Positions 33,368 to 42,138 of a DNA stretch of 64,000 nucleotides are shown in pieces; within the stretch, counting starts at the first letter, position 1; every line of letters starts with the position of its first letter. The translations under genes and the position numbers were made by a program. Where the stretch lies: assembly GCF_004354985.1 (NCBI RefSeq), contig NZ_SMSK01000002.1, positions 62,001-126,000 on the forward strand. The letters are read 5' to 3'. Source of the DNA: Segetibacter sp. 3557_3. GTDB lineage: Bacteria > Bacteroidota > Bacteroidia > Chitinophagales > Chitinophagaceae. A model generated the notes under the pieces. That model did not search any database and had not been told where the DNA came from. It saw only the letters and a program-made list of their open reading frames with translations.

Positions 33368-34377
33368 TGAAAAAGATTTTTTGTTTCGGCGAACTGTTGC
33401 TTCGTTTGTCGCCTTCGGCAAACGAGGACCTTGCAGAGCAACCCATGTTGGTATACGTGGGTGGCGCCGAAGCAAACGTCGCCACCGCTTTGGCAGGCTG
33501 GAATGTTCCGGTAAAGTATTGTACCGTGTTACCCGACAATTTTATGTCGCGGCACATGATACAATACCTCGAATACAAGGGCATCTATACTTCTTCGATT
33601 TTATTCGCCGGAAAACGTATCGGGATTTACTATCTCGAACGCGGATCCGACCTGAAAGGAAGCGTTGTTTATGATCGCGAGCATTCCTCTTTTTCAGAAT
33701 TAAAACGTGGTATGATCGATTGGGACAAGGTGTTCCAGGACGTATCATGGTTTAATCTTTCGGCAATTACCCCGGCCTTAAACGCCAATCTTGCCGATGT
33801 ATGTTTAGAGGCGCTTGAAGCCGCTTCGAAAAAAGATATCACCATATCACTTGATCTGAATTACCGTTCAAGGTTATGGCAATACGGTAAACAGCCGGTT
33901 GAGGTTATGCCTCAACTGGCTGAATATTGTGATGTGCTCATGGGCAATATCTGGTCGGCAAATACCCTGTTGGGAATACCCGTCGACGAGCACGTCCATG
34001 ATCATAAAAGCAAACAGGCTTACCTCGATCATGCAAAAGCTACCTCAATTGAAATCGTAAATAAATTCCCCCGTTGTAAAACGGTTGCAAACACGTTCAG
34101 GTTCGATAACCCGGAAAGTGAACTTCAGTACTATACTAGCCTTTATATGAACGGCGAGCAATACGAGTCACCGGAATTTTCAGCAACCTGCGTAGTTGAT
34201 CGTTCAGGCAGTGGGGATTGTTTCATGGCTGGCCTCATCTATGGGATAAGTAAAGCGCACGCCCCGCAAGACATCATCAATTATGCTGCAGCTGCAGCCT
34301 TTGGTAAACTCCAGGAGCTTGGAGACGCAACCGGCCAGGATCGCCTTACGATCTATAAATTAGAAAAGGGCCAGTAA
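33367..34377 (+). CDS. kdgK: 2-keto-3-deoxygluconate kinase (PfkB family), copy 1
   Basis: 336 residues. PfkB signatures: GGAEANVATALAGW near the N-terminus and the ATP/anion-hole motif DRSGSGDCFMAGLIYG near the C-terminus, with the catalytic Asp in GSGD. It should phosphorylate KDG to KDPG. Translation is probably coupled to the aldehyde dehydrogenase (TAATG overlap). A second kinase is encoded at 38739 with a more canonical DRVGSGDSFASG. This copy is the more divergent of the two, so a different sugar acid cannot be excluded. Confidence 0.85.
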   Translation: MKKIFCFGELLLRLSPSANEDLAEQPMLVYVGGAEANVATALAGWNVPVKYCTVLPDNFMSRHMIQYLEYKGIYTSSILFAGKRIGIYYLERGSDLKGSVVYDREHSSFSELKRGMIDWDKVFQDVSWFNLSAITPALNANLADVCLEALEAASKKDITISLDLNYRSRLWQYGKQPVEVMPQLAEYCDVLMGNIWSANTLLGIPVDEHVHDHKSKQAYLDHAKATSIEIVNKFPRCKTVANTFRFDNPESELQYYTSLYMNGEQYESPEFSATCVVDRSGSGDCFMAGLIYGISKAHAPQDIINYAAAAAFGKLQELGDATGQDRLTIYKLEKGQ

Positions 34378-34580
34378 CCTGTGTTCTGGTTTTTGCTTCA
34401 TCAACCCGCTCATTTGTTACCCATAAACTCGTAGCCAGGATCTTCCGGTAAGCGCATTACAGGCCAACAATTTCGATTTTAATAGTATTGTCATTTGCCA
34501 GGCGACATACTGCTATCGCCAGCTTAGGTGCCGGACCGGACTTTACTGCTAACATTTAACAAGGATTACTTTTTAATGCT

Positions 34581-34612
34581 GCCCTGCCGGAAAATGGTGG
34601 GGCTTTTTTGTT
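34581..34612 (+). terminator. Probable intrinsic terminator
   Basis: GCCCTGCC/GGTGGGGC stem with two G-T pairs and a GGAAAAT-type loop, followed by TTTTTTGTTTTT. It is 200 bp after the kinase stop, so the kinase transcript would have a long 3' tail or the terminator serves another RNA. Confidence 0.6.
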
Positions 34613-34616
34613 TTTC

Positions 34617-34672
34617 TTTTGGTAGCCAGCATTTGTTCACGTGGCGACATCGTTGCTACGCTCAGTTCAACG
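34617..34672 (+). repeat. Dispersed ~58 bp element, copy C
   Basis: TTTTGGTAGCCAGCATTTGT ... GACATCGTTGCTACGCTCAG, followed by TTCAACGG. It begins directly in the T-tract of the hairpin at 34581 and is the closest relative of copy D (23451-23510). Confidence 0.65.
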
Positions 34673-35099
34673 GCATAGCATTGAGGATCGGTTTGGTGTA
34701 AACCCTCGAAACGGAAACCAGGAGTCTGCACAATGGTTAAAGGCCAGGTTGCTTCGTTTGCAAGCCGGATTAGCAAAGCTGCGTGCTGCTTTGCACGCAT
34801 ATACGAACATACCGGTCAGCAGTAATGCAACCTGGTTTATCAAATCACAGCTACGATCATCTGCGGCGGCAACCAATAAATAACGCGGCTACCATTTCGT
34901 TCCGACTTTCGAGCATTCTATGTTGTGTTTAGCGCCGTTCATTCCCTACTACATATTTGTGCGATTGAACAGGCGGCGGTTGTTTGCATTTTTTGCATTC
35001 GGTTAACAGTTGAGCATAAAGGGTAATGATACCCGCACTATGGTACCAGCTGCAAAACCGGTAAAAAAATAAAGCAAACAAAACATAACAAACACAACG

Positions 35100-36758
35100 A
35101 TGAAAAAGAATGCGCTTTTAAAAGCATTTACTATTGCGACCACAGTTTTAATCTTCTCTTGTAAAAAGGAAAATATTCCCGATCCGCCGCCAACACCTCC
35201 CGATACTCCCACTGAAGCAAAACGTCCGTTGGGTTACGAAGGCGACGATAACATGGGTAAAATACCAACCACACCAAATGTTGGTTACGATGACGGCAAC
35301 CTTCCTTCACAGGTTGACCTTAGTGCTAAGTTTCCACCCATCGGCGACCAGGGACAATACGGAACCTGCGTTGCATGGGCGACCGCATACAACCTGAAAA
35401 CAGCGCTCAATGGAATAGATAAGGGCTATACTGCTTCGCAACTTGCTTCACCGGCAAACCAGGCAAGTCCCAGGGATTTGTTTACCGCAATCCCCGATAA
35501 TCAAAAAGGGTCCGATTGTAATGGTACCAATTTCAGCTTCGCACTCGATGTACTGCAAAACCGCGGGGTCGCATCGCTGCAAACCGTTCCGTATACCTCG
35601 CTGAGTAATTGTTCACAATCCGGTGTTCAATCCAGTTGGACAAACGAAGCAAAAAACAACAAGATTAAATATTGGAGAAAAATAAGTGCAACGGTAAAGG
35701 ATATCAAAAAGAATATTGCCAACAATATCCCGGTGTTACTTGCAGCAAAACTCTCCGACAACTTTATGACCTGGAACACTGATAATGTGCTGAGCTCAAA
35801 TACCACTTATAACACCGTTGGCCAGCATGCTTACCATGCCCTGGTGATCGCAGGTTATGATGATAACAAAGGTGGCAGGGGTGCATTTAAGATCATTAAT
35901 TCATGGGGTAAATACTGGGGTAGCAAAGGATACATCTGGGTGGATTATAACTTCCTGATCAATGAATTTTGTACGACACCCGATGGTGACAAACCGCTCT
36001 TCATTGCTTCTAATGACGCGGGTAGTGTTAATCCTCCAAACCCGAATCCATCAACGTCTGGCGTCGATTTAGCACCATGGGTATTTTCAGATGAGTCGGC
36101 ATATGCAGGTAGTGGAAATCCGCTAAAGCGTAAGATCAACTACAACTTCTATAATATCGGCAACCAGGCTGCTTCATCAAGTACAAACTGGTCGGTGTAT
36201 TATATCTACTTTAATGCTTATGATGCAAACGACTATGGTGTGTTGTTTTATGACGACTTTAATACCACTACTGCGTCCAACACATTTTATTGTCCTAATT
36301 CAGGAAACTGTGTTTTCAATTACAGCATTCCTGCAGGTGGTGATTTTGCAACAACCGTTTTCAAGTCGGAAGAGATTGTCAGGAACTACTATATGCCTAA
36401 GATTACCGGTGATTACTATCTGTTGCTGGTTACTGATGCTGAAGACAAATTTGCTGAAGAGGATGAACTGAATAACCTGTTTTATACTTCCCTTTGGCCG
36501 ACCACATTCAATAATGGTTATGCCGATCGCGGGCAAGGTGCATCCACGTTCCAGTTTAAAAATGAACTCCGTTTCAACAAGCAGAACATTAAGAAAAACA
36601 AGTTCAATACGGTTGTAACATCTGAATTCAGAAACGCTTATACCCCTGGTGAAATAATGTCTTTCTTTAAGAAGGAGAAAAAGAGCGGTGCTCTTGAAGC
36701 GAAGATCAACCGGTACATCCAGGACAATGGAAAAGATACCTACACGAAAGAAAAATAA
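35100..36758 (+). CDS. Papain-like (C1A) cysteine protease lipoprotein
   Basis: 552 residues. A lipoprotein signal with a lipobox at VLIFSC (Cys21) is followed by a Pro-rich linker and a C1 peptidase domain (~65-300). The oxyanion Gln85 and nucleophile Cys90 are in IGDQGQYGTCVAWATAYNL, His246 is in HAYHALVIAGYDD, and Asn267 is in IINSWGKYWGSKGYIW, so the triad is complete. After a second Pro/Asn linker comes a C-terminal ~200-residue CARDB-like beta-sandwich (VDLAPWVFSDESAYAG ... NNLFYTSLWP) and a Lys-rich tail. It is probably attached to the outer membrane. The target is unknown, and no inhibitor or partner is encoded next to it. A terminator follows. Confidence 0.85.
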   Translation: MKKNALLKAFTIATTVLIFSCKKENIPDPPPTPPDTPTEAKRPLGYEGDDNMGKIPTTPNVGYDDGNLPSQVDLSAKFPPIGDQGQYGTCVAWATAYNLKTALNGIDKGYTASQLASPANQASPRDLFTAIPDNQKGSDCNGTNFSFALDVLQNRGVASLQTVPYTSLSNCSQSGVQSSWTNEAKNNKIKYWRKISATVKDIKKNIANNIPVLLAAKLSDNFMTWNTDNVLSSNTTYNTVGQHAYHALVIAGYDDNKGGRGAFKIINSWGKYWGSKGYIWVDYNFLINEFCTTPDGDKPLFIASNDAGSVNPPNPNPSTSGVDLAPWVFSDESAYAGSGNPLKRKINYNFYNIGNQAASSSTNWSVYYIYFNAYDANDYGVLFYDDFNTTTASNTFYCPNSGNCVFNYSIPAGGDFATTVFKSEEIVRNYYMPKITGDYYLLLVTDAEDKFAEEDELNNLFYTSLWPTTFNNGYADRGQGASTFQFKNELRFNKQNIKKNKFNTVVTSEFRNAYTPGEIMSFFKKEKKSGALEAKINRYIQDNGKDTYTKEK

Positions 36759-36768
36759 TTAACATCAT

Positions 36769-36803
36769 AGGGCTGCCTTCATATGAGGCAGCCCTCTTTT
36801 CTT
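36769..36803 (+). terminator. Intrinsic terminator after the protease gene
   Basis: Perfect 9-bp stem AGGGCTGCC/GGCAGCCCT with a 9-nt loop, then CTTTTCTT. Confidence 0.85.
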
Positions 36804-36867
36804 CACAATTGTACAATAGCTAATCGTTTTTAGAAACAAATCATCAACCAATCAAACACCAGGTAAC

Positions 36868-37776
36868 ATGAAATATTATTTCCTTGGCTTCCTTATTCTC
36901 TTGGTTACTTTTTGCGCATCAAAAAAGGATACACAAACACAAAATAAAGGTGATATGAAGGAGTCGCTCCGTACAGGCAAAGACATCTTTATCGAAAATC
37001 GTGTATTTACCGAAGAGTTGGATATCACGAAATTGCTCGACCCCAATTTGGTTAGTGATGGTATTTACCAGGTGAAAACATCGTCGTCGGTTACCTTCAA
37101 AAATTGCAGGTTCGAAGGAAAGGTCAAGGCGTTTAGCAACCAACAGGACTCCCGGGTTACCAGTACTGCTTTCCTGAGTAATGTTTCTTTCATTCAGTGC
37201 ATCTTTAACAATGAAGTAAACTTCAGGAGCAGCAGCATAATGGGCACCGCTGATTTTACAAAATCAACTTTTAATAAGGTTGCCAATTTCGAAGAATGTA
37301 CGTTTCTGCAGAATGCATATTTTAATGGTTGTACGTTTAATGATGACGTTCGGTTTCAGAACGCTTTTTTTACCAAACGTGCTAATCTTATGAACACTCA
37401 ATTCAATAAGGCCAGCAGCTTTCAAAATACTACGTTTAACTCAGAGGTTCAATTCAGCGTAGGTAAGTTTCGCGACTATGCCGACTTCTCGCTGAGTAAG
37501 TTTAACGACAATGCCTTTTTTAATTATTGTGACTTCAGCAAAAATGCCAGCTTCAACAGTTCGCATTTTTCACGCGGGGTTGATTTTCTAAATGTCAACT
37601 TTAATAACACCGAATTTAAGGGTTGTTCATTTTACGGGGATACCCGCTTTTTTCAATCGGCTGTACAGTCAAAGATGGATTTTGAGAATACCTTTTTTTT
37701 GTTTGGTACACCGGATCTTAGTTTTATTGCAGCACAAAAAGTTAACCTGGCCAACCTGAAGAAAATCCGTCATTAA
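36868..37776 (+). CDS. Lipoprotein with pentapeptide-type repeats
   Basis: 302 residues. The lipoprotein signal has lipobox LVTFC (Cys16). From about residue 70 the chain repeats short units with Phe at every fifth position or so (for example ANFEECTFLQNAYFNGCTF and ADFSLSKFNDNAFFNYCDF), the pattern of pentapeptide-repeat right-handed beta-helices. About 25 units are visible. The end (SFIAAQKVNLANLKKIRH) leaves the repeat pattern. No enzymatic motif is seen, so the function is unknown. It is transcribed alone, convergent with yhcH across a bidirectional terminator. Confidence 0.8.
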   Translation: MKYYFLGFLILLVTFCASKKDTQTQNKGDMKESLRTGKDIFIENRVFTEELDITKLLDPNLVSDGIYQVKTSSSVTFKNCRFEGKVKAFSNQQDSRVTSTAFLSNVSFIQCIFNNEVNFRSSSIMGTADFTKSTFNKVANFEECTFLQNAYFNGCTFNDDVRFQNAFFTKRANLMNTQFNKASSFQNTTFNSEVQFSVGKFRDYADFSLSKFNDNAFFNYCDFSKNASFNSSHFSRGVDFLNVNFNNTEFKGCSFYGDTRFFQSAVQSKMDFENTFFLFGTPDLSFIAAQKVNLANLKKIRH

Positions 37777-37902
37777 ACCAATATTGCGATCTCGAACAGT
37801 GGATCGAAAAAGGACGCCCGCTGATTTTGGATGGTACCATTTCGAAGTTCAACCAAATGCTCGTAATAATTGCTAAACCTGTTTGCTAATACTGCTATAA
37901 AT

Positions 37903-37935
37903 AAAAAGAGGCGCCGAATACCGGCGCCTCTTTTT
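37903..37935. terminator. Bidirectional terminator between convergent genes
   Basis: AAAAAGAGGCGCCG/CGGCGCCTCTTTTT, with A-run and T-run on opposite sides, so it can end transcription from both the lipoprotein gene (+) and yhcH (-). Confidence 0.9.
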
Positions 37936-37949
37936 ATTGTAATGCAATG

Positions 37950-38402
37950 CTAGATCTTAACCTTAATGACCAGCTTTTTGATCGGGTCCTCACCGATCAT
38001 TGGTGCATGAACATCTTCCGGGTAAAATATCGCGAATTGGTTATCGGTTAATTTGAAAAACATATCCGGAGCATCACTGTAAAACACCACATCTTTTTCA
38101 GGGTTGTATTCACCTTTTTGTGCCGTGCAACTGCTCCTTGGCTTCCAGCCAAATTGCTCTATTCCTTTTATCACTACCTGGATGTCGATGTGTTTGTCGT
38201 GACACTCGAATTTAGCTATCGACTCTGCAATGGTCATTCCTTCTTTGTTGGATACGATTGCCCGAAGAGACGTTCCTGCTACTTCGTATTTGCCATCTTC
38301 AAGGTTTGCAAGATCGAGTGAACCAATGTATTCAAAGGCCTGCTGAAAATCGGGGTGCAGGCTGTTGTATTGGTCCGAGTTGGTGAGGCTGTCTATGATC
38401 AT
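37950..38402 (-). CDS. YhcH/YjgK/YiaL family protein
   Basis: 150 residues, the family's normal length, of a cupin-like fold. Recognisable parts are ESIAKFECHDKHIDIQVVIKG, with the metal-binding-type His/Glu residues, and IFYPEDVHAPMIGEDPIKKLVIKV. Members are often encoded with sugar-acid or sialic-acid catabolic genes and are suspected isomerases or mutarotases, but the activity is uncertain. The ATG directly abuts a 19-unit heptanucleotide array with the same head as in front of uxaC, which argues for shared control with galacturonate catabolism. Confidence 0.88.
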   Translation of the reverse strand: MIIDSLTNSDQYNSLHPDFQQAFEYIGSLDLANLEDGKYEVAGTSLRAIVSNKEGMTIAESIAKFECHDKHIDIQVVIKGIEQFGWKPRSSCTAQKGEYNPEKDVVFYSDAPDMFFKLTDNQFAIFYPEDVHAPMIGEDPIKKLVIKVKI

Positions 38403-38553
38403 GTTTATGAGTTAATCGTGATGAGTTAAGAGTGATGAGTTATGAATTAAGAGTGATGAGTTATGAATTCAGAATGATGAGTTATGAGTTTTGAATTACG
38501 AGTGATGAGTGATGAGATATGAGTGAGGAGACGTGATGTTTAGTCGGTTTTGT
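38403..38553 (-). repeat. Conserved head plus 19-unit heptanucleotide array in the yhcH leader
   Basis: On the minus strand the order is head ACAAAACCGACTAAACATCA-CGTCT (38553-38529, its last heptamer CACGTCT in phase), then CCTCACT, CATATCT, CATCACT, CATCACT, CGTAATT, CAAAACT, CATAACT, CATCATT, CTGAATT and so on. It ends CATAAAC immediately before the ATG. 38403-38535 is exactly 133 bp, 19 x 7. The vocabulary and head match the uxaC leader at 30021-30187. Confidence 0.93.
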
Positions 38554-38607
38554 GGATCGTATAAGTTGGCTTTATTAAGCTTCTTTGAGTCGCTCATTAA
38601 TGAACAA

Positions 38608-38666
38608 AATGTACAAGAGTGCGACGCAACGGCTGCTGCTATGAAAAGCAAATGCCGGGTCCAAAA
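38608..38666 (-). repeat. Dispersed ~58 bp element, copy B
   Basis: On the minus strand it reads TTTTGGACCCGGCATTTGCT ... GTTGCGTCGCACTCTTGTAC. It begins in the T-tract of the terminator that ends the second kinase gene (38664-38701). The last 20 bases are identical to copy A at 2704-2723. Confidence 0.7.
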
Positions 38667-38701
38667 AAAAAAGTCCGCTATGTAATGAGCAGACTTTTTT
38701 T
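38664..38701 (-). terminator. Intrinsic terminator after kdgK copy 2
   Basis: On the minus strand AAAGTCTGCT/AGCGGACTTT with one mismatch and an 8-nt loop, followed by a run of T. It lies 38 bp after the kinase stop. Confidence 0.8.
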
Positions 38702-38738
38702 ATTGACATTACATCAATTTTACATTTTGCATTTTTAA

Positions 38739-39761
38739 TTACCGCTGTACCCTTCCGGAAGCATCACCTTTCATAAGGCCCTTTACTTCTTCAAGTGTTG
38801 CGTGGTTTAGATCGCCCGGAATGGTATGTTTCAGCGCAGATGCAGCAACACCAAATTCAGCTGCTTCGTTCATTGGCATACCGGTAACCAGACCGTAAAT
38901 AAATCCACTTGCAAATGAGTCGCCGCTACCTACGCGGTCGATAATGCGAACCTCATATTGCTTGGTATGGTAAAACTCACTGCCATCGTACACGAGTGCG
39001 CTCCATCCATTGTCGGATGCACTATGGCTTTCGCGAAGTGTTGAGGCGATGTATTTAAAGCCAAGCTTATCTTTCATTTGACCAAATACATTTTTGTATC
39101 CTTCCAGGTCGAGTTCGCCCTTGGTAACATCGGAGCCTGCACTAAAGCCGAGTGTTGTTTCTGCATCTTCTTCGTTACCGATACAAACATCAACGTATTG
39201 TGCAAGGTGGGTCATTACTTCACGTGCTTTCTCTTTGCTCCACAACTTTTTGCGATAATTAAGGTCGATACTGGTGGTAATGCCTTTTGCCTTTGCTGCT
39301 TTCAAAGCTGCTTCAGTTAATGCAGCTGCTTTGTCGCTTAGTGCAGGGGTGATACCAGTGGTGTGGAACCAATCGGCACCTTCAAGAATTTTATCGAAGT
39401 CGAACTCGGAAATATCGACATCGGCAATTGATGCATTAGCACGATCGTATACCACTTGTGATGCACGCATTGAAGCACCCGTTTCGAGGAAGTAGATACC
39501 AAGTCTTTGTCCACCGCGGGCGATGTACTGTGTATCCACTCCAAAACGGCGCAAATGATTTATGGCGGCCTGCCCGATAGGGTTGTTGGGCACCTTTGTA
39601 ACAAACGTTCCATTTTCGCCATAGTTACAAATGGCTGCCGCAACGTTTGCTTCGCCACCGCCATAGGTTACATCAAAACTGTCGGATGTTACAAATCTCT
39701 TGTAATCGGGTGTTGATAGTCTCAACATGATTTCTCCAAGTGTCACAACTTTTTTAGGCAT
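38739..39761 (-). CDS. kdgK: 2-keto-3-deoxygluconate kinase (PfkB family), copy 2
   Basis: 340 residues. PfkB motifs: VTYGGGEANVAAAICNYG near the N-terminus (substrate-lid region) and RIIDRVGSGDSFASGFIYGL near the C-terminus, with catalytic Asp in GSGDS. It produces KDPG from KDG, feeding Eda. It is divergent from eda across a 253-bp region that carries an operator-like box, so kinase and aldolase are probably controlled together. It fits the KdgK pattern better than the homolog at 33367. Confidence 0.9.
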   Translation of the reverse strand: MPKKVVTLGEIMLRLSTPDYKRFVTSDSFDVTYGGGEANVAAAICNYGENGTFVTKVPNNPIGQAAINHLRRFGVDTQYIARGGQRLGIYFLETGASMRASQVVYDRANASIADVDISEFDFDKILEGADWFHTTGITPALSDKAAALTEAALKAAKAKGITTSIDLNYRKKLWSKEKAREVMTHLAQYVDVCIGNEEDAETTLGFSAGSDVTKGELDLEGYKNVFGQMKDKLGFKYIASTLRESHSASDNGWSALVYDGSEFYHTKQYEVRIIDRVGSGDSFASGFIYGLVTGMPMNEAAEFGVAASALKHTIPGDLNHATLEEVKGLMKGDASGRVQR

Positions 39762-39878
39762 AGTCGTTAGTTGGTTTAAGTAAAAAAATTTTATTTCAAT
39801 TTGTGTTATATCTTGTACCCTGTCGTTTTTAGGGTGCCCAAAGGTATACTACAAGTATTATTGGAAGCACAAAAAGTC

Positions 39879-39892
39879 CGGTAACGATTGCG
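39879..39892 (+). promoter_or_regulatory. Putative LacI-family operator, box 3, between kdgK and eda
   Basis: CGGTAACGATTGCG in the divergent promoter region, followed by TTGTTCCCGG. The inner AACGATTGCGTT has AACG/CGTT symmetry. It differs from boxes 1 and 2 only at position 4 (T for G). No other feature is recognisable in the remaining 253 bp. Confidence 0.55.
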
Positions 39893-40014
39893 TTGTTCCC
39901 GGCAACTTTTAGTCACAGGTGTAAAATAACACTCTTTTTTTTTCGCATCTTGCACAACTTCGTCTTACATACCACGATTCATAAAAAACATCTAATCACC
40001 AAACACATACCCGT

Positions 40015-40677
40015 ATGGATAAGAAAGCGCAAATTCTTGCATTGATTCCGCAGCAGGGGTTCCTGCCATTGTATTTTTATAAAGACACGGAGGTTAGCCT
40101 GGAAGTGTTAAGAACCTTGTATCGCGCCGGTGTAAAAACGGTGGAATATACAAACCGCGGGGAAGCGGCATTAAAGAACTTTGAAGCAATGCGTAAGTTG
40201 TGCGACACGGAGTTAAATGGCATGTACCTGGGTGTTGGAACGATTAAAAACGCGCAGCAGGCGCAGGCCTTTATCGATGCAGGCGCGGATTACATTATCA
40301 GCCCGGGCCTTGTTGAAGATGCTGCTGCAGTGGCCGACAAAAACAACATATTATGGGTACCGGGTTGTATGACACCAACAGAGATTATAAAGGCAGAACA
40401 GCTGGGAGCAAAATTTGTAAAGTTGTTCCCGGGTAATATTCTTGGAACGGCTTTTCTTTCCGCTATCAAAGAGCTCTTTCCTGAGGTGATGTTTATGCCG
40501 ACTGGTGGTGTGGACCTTGATAAAGAAAATATTGCCGGCTGGTTTAAAGCGGGTGTAAGTGCGGTTGGCATGGGTAGCAAACTGATCAGCAAACCATTGC
40601 TTGAACAAAAAGATTATGGAAAAATTGAAGGACTGACCAAAGAAGTAATGGAGATTATCAAATCCATAAAAGCCTAA
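40015..40677 (+). CDS. eda: KDPG / 4-hydroxy-2-oxoglutarate aldolase
   Basis: 220-residue TIM-barrel class I aldolase. The Schiff-base lysine is Lys136 in GAKFVKLFPGNILG and the general acid-base is Glu44 in VEYTNRGEAAL. GMYLGVGTIKN, ISPGLV and WVPGCMTPTEI are all typical. It splits KDPG into pyruvate and glyceraldehyde-3-phosphate, the last dedicated step of hexuronate breakdown. The MFS transporter gene begins 3 bp after the stop, so uptake and final cleavage share one transcript. Confidence 0.95.
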   Translation: MDKKAQILALIPQQGFLPLYFYKDTEVSLEVLRTLYRAGVKTVEYTNRGEAALKNFEAMRKLCDTELNGMYLGVGTIKNAQQAQAFIDAGADYIISPGLVEDAAAVADKNNILWVPGCMTPTEIIKAEQLGAKFVKLFPGNILGTAFLSAIKELFPEVMFMPTGGVDLDKENIAGWFKAGVSAVGMGSKLISKPLLEQKDYGKIEGLTKEVMEIIKSIKA

Positions 40678-40680
40678 CGA

Positions 40681-42138
40681 ATGACGACGCAAGCCATAGG
40701 AGTAAAGCAACCAGCAGTTGGAAAATTCAGATGGACCATCTGCGCAATGCTTTTTTTTGCAACAACCATCAATTATCTGGACCGGCAGGTTCTTTCATTA
40801 ACGTGGAAAGACCACCTGGTTCCGGAATTTCATTGGACAGACAGCGACTATGGAACGATAACCGCTTTATTTTCTATTTTCTATGCTGTGTCTATGTTAT
40901 TCGCCGGTCGCTTTGTCGATTGGCTGGACACAAAAAAAGGTTTCTTGTGGGCGATTGGTGTATGGAGCGTAGGGGCATGTTTGCATGCGTTTTGCGGCAT
41001 CGCCACCTCAGGGGTTCTTACCGGTACCTGGCTGGTGGGTTTTGAAGGTGCAAAGGAGTCACTTGCGACTGTAAATAATGTTGGCCTTGTTTTATCCACC
41101 AGTGTTACCCTTTTTATCATTGCCCGTTTTGTGTTGGCATTGGGCGAAGCAGGAAACTTTCCGGCCGCTATCAAGGCTACTGCAGAATACTTTCCTAAAA
41201 AGGACAGGGCTTTATCCACAAGTATTTTTAATGCCGGTGCAACTGTAGGTGCACTTGCTGCGCCGATCACCATTCCCTTTATAGCAGATGCTTATGGCTG
41301 GGAAATGGCATTCCTCATTATCGGTGCCCTGGGCTTTTTATGGATGGGGATCTGGATTTTTATTTACAAAAAGCCCGAGGATCATCCACGGGTAAGCAAG
41401 GCCGAACTGGAGTATATTCAACAGGATATCGTAAAACATGACCCGTTATCCGAAACGGTAATTGCGGCACCACGGCAACTATCCTTTGCAGATTGTTTTA
41501 AGTATAAGCAAACACTGGCTTTTGCTTTTGGTAAGTTTATGACCGATGGTGTTTGGTGGTTCTTTTTATTCTGGACTCCAGCTTACCTCAGAGACATCTA
41601 TAAAATGACCTCTACCGAAAGTGCTTTCCCCCTATTTGTTTTGTACATGATAACCCTGCTGTCGATCATTGGTGGATGGCTTCCCACTTATTTTGTTGAT
41701 AAAAAAGGCATGAACCCTTACGAGGGTCGAATGAGAGCTATGTTACTGTTTGCTTTCTTTCCGCTGCTCGCGATCCTGGCGCAGCCGCTGGGTCAAACTA
41801 CCTATTGGGTTCCGGTATTGATTATCGGAATTGCGGGCGCTGCTCACCAGTCCTGGTCTGCAAATATCTTTTCCACTGTAGGTGATATGTTTCCTAAGAA
41901 AGCGATCGCCACAGTTACCGGTATTGGTGGTATGGCTGGTGGTCTTGGTTCATTTTTCATCAATAAGGGTTCAGGCGTATTGTTTACGCATGCAGATGAA
42001 ACCCAAATGCAGTTTATGGGTTTCCAGGGTAAAGAAGCAGGGTACTTCATTATTTTTTGTATTTGTGCGGTTGCTTACCTGATTGCATGGGTAGTGATGA
42101 AAGCCCTTGTTCCAAAAATGAAAGTCATTGACCTGTAA
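40681..42138 (+). CDS. exuT: MFS hexuronate transporter
   Basis: 485 residues with about 12 membrane segments, in the anion:cation symporter group of the major facilitator superfamily. The first helix carries TTINYLDRQVLSL, typical of ExuT-like transporters. Helix 4-5 has FVLALGEAGNFPAAIKATAEYFPKKDRALSTS, the family signature (seen in two parts). It is expected to import galacturonate or glucuronate with protons. Pairing with eda and the surrounding uxa genes supports hexuronate as substrate. It is slightly longer than E. coli ExuT because of a loop near residues 105-135 (TGTWLVGFEGAKESLATVNN). Confidence 0.9.
   Translation: MTTQAIGVKQPAVGKFRWTICAMLFFATTINYLDRQVLSLTWKDHLVPEFHWTDSDYGTITALFSIFYAVSMLFAGRFVDWLDTKKGFLWAIGVWSVGACLHAFCGIATSGVLTGTWLVGFEGAKESLATVNNVGLVLSTSVTLFIIARFVLALGEAGNFPAAIKATAEYFPKKDRALSTSIFNAGATVGALAAPITIPFIADAYGWEMAFLIIGALGFLWMGIWIFIYKKPEDHPRVSKAELEYIQQDIVKHDPLSETVIAAPRQLSFADCFKYKQTLAFAFGKFMTDGVWWFFLFWTPAYLRDIYKMTSTESAFPLFVLYMITLLSIIGGWLPTYFVDKKGMNPYEGRMRAMLLFAFFPLLAILAQPLGQTTYWVPVLIIGIAGAAHQSWSANIFSTVGDMFPKKAIATVTGIGGMAGGLGSFFINKGSGVLFTHADETQMQFMGFQGKEAGYFIIFCICAVAYLIAWVVMKALVPKMKVIDL

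Larger units (their letters stand above)
34378..35099. other. Gene-free stretch with terminator and dispersed element
   Basis: About 720 bp without a convincing gene; small frames on both strands around 34573-34883 lack start context and conserved features. The stretch contains a terminator-like hairpin at 34581 and copy C of the dispersed element at 34617. The last ~60 bp is an AT-rich leader with ACAAAACATAACAAACACAA before the protease gene. Confidence 0.6.

Noticed and set aside
34573-34883. Small overlapping frames on both strands after kdgK copy 1
   Set aside because: They coincide with the terminator and dispersed element, and have no conserved features.
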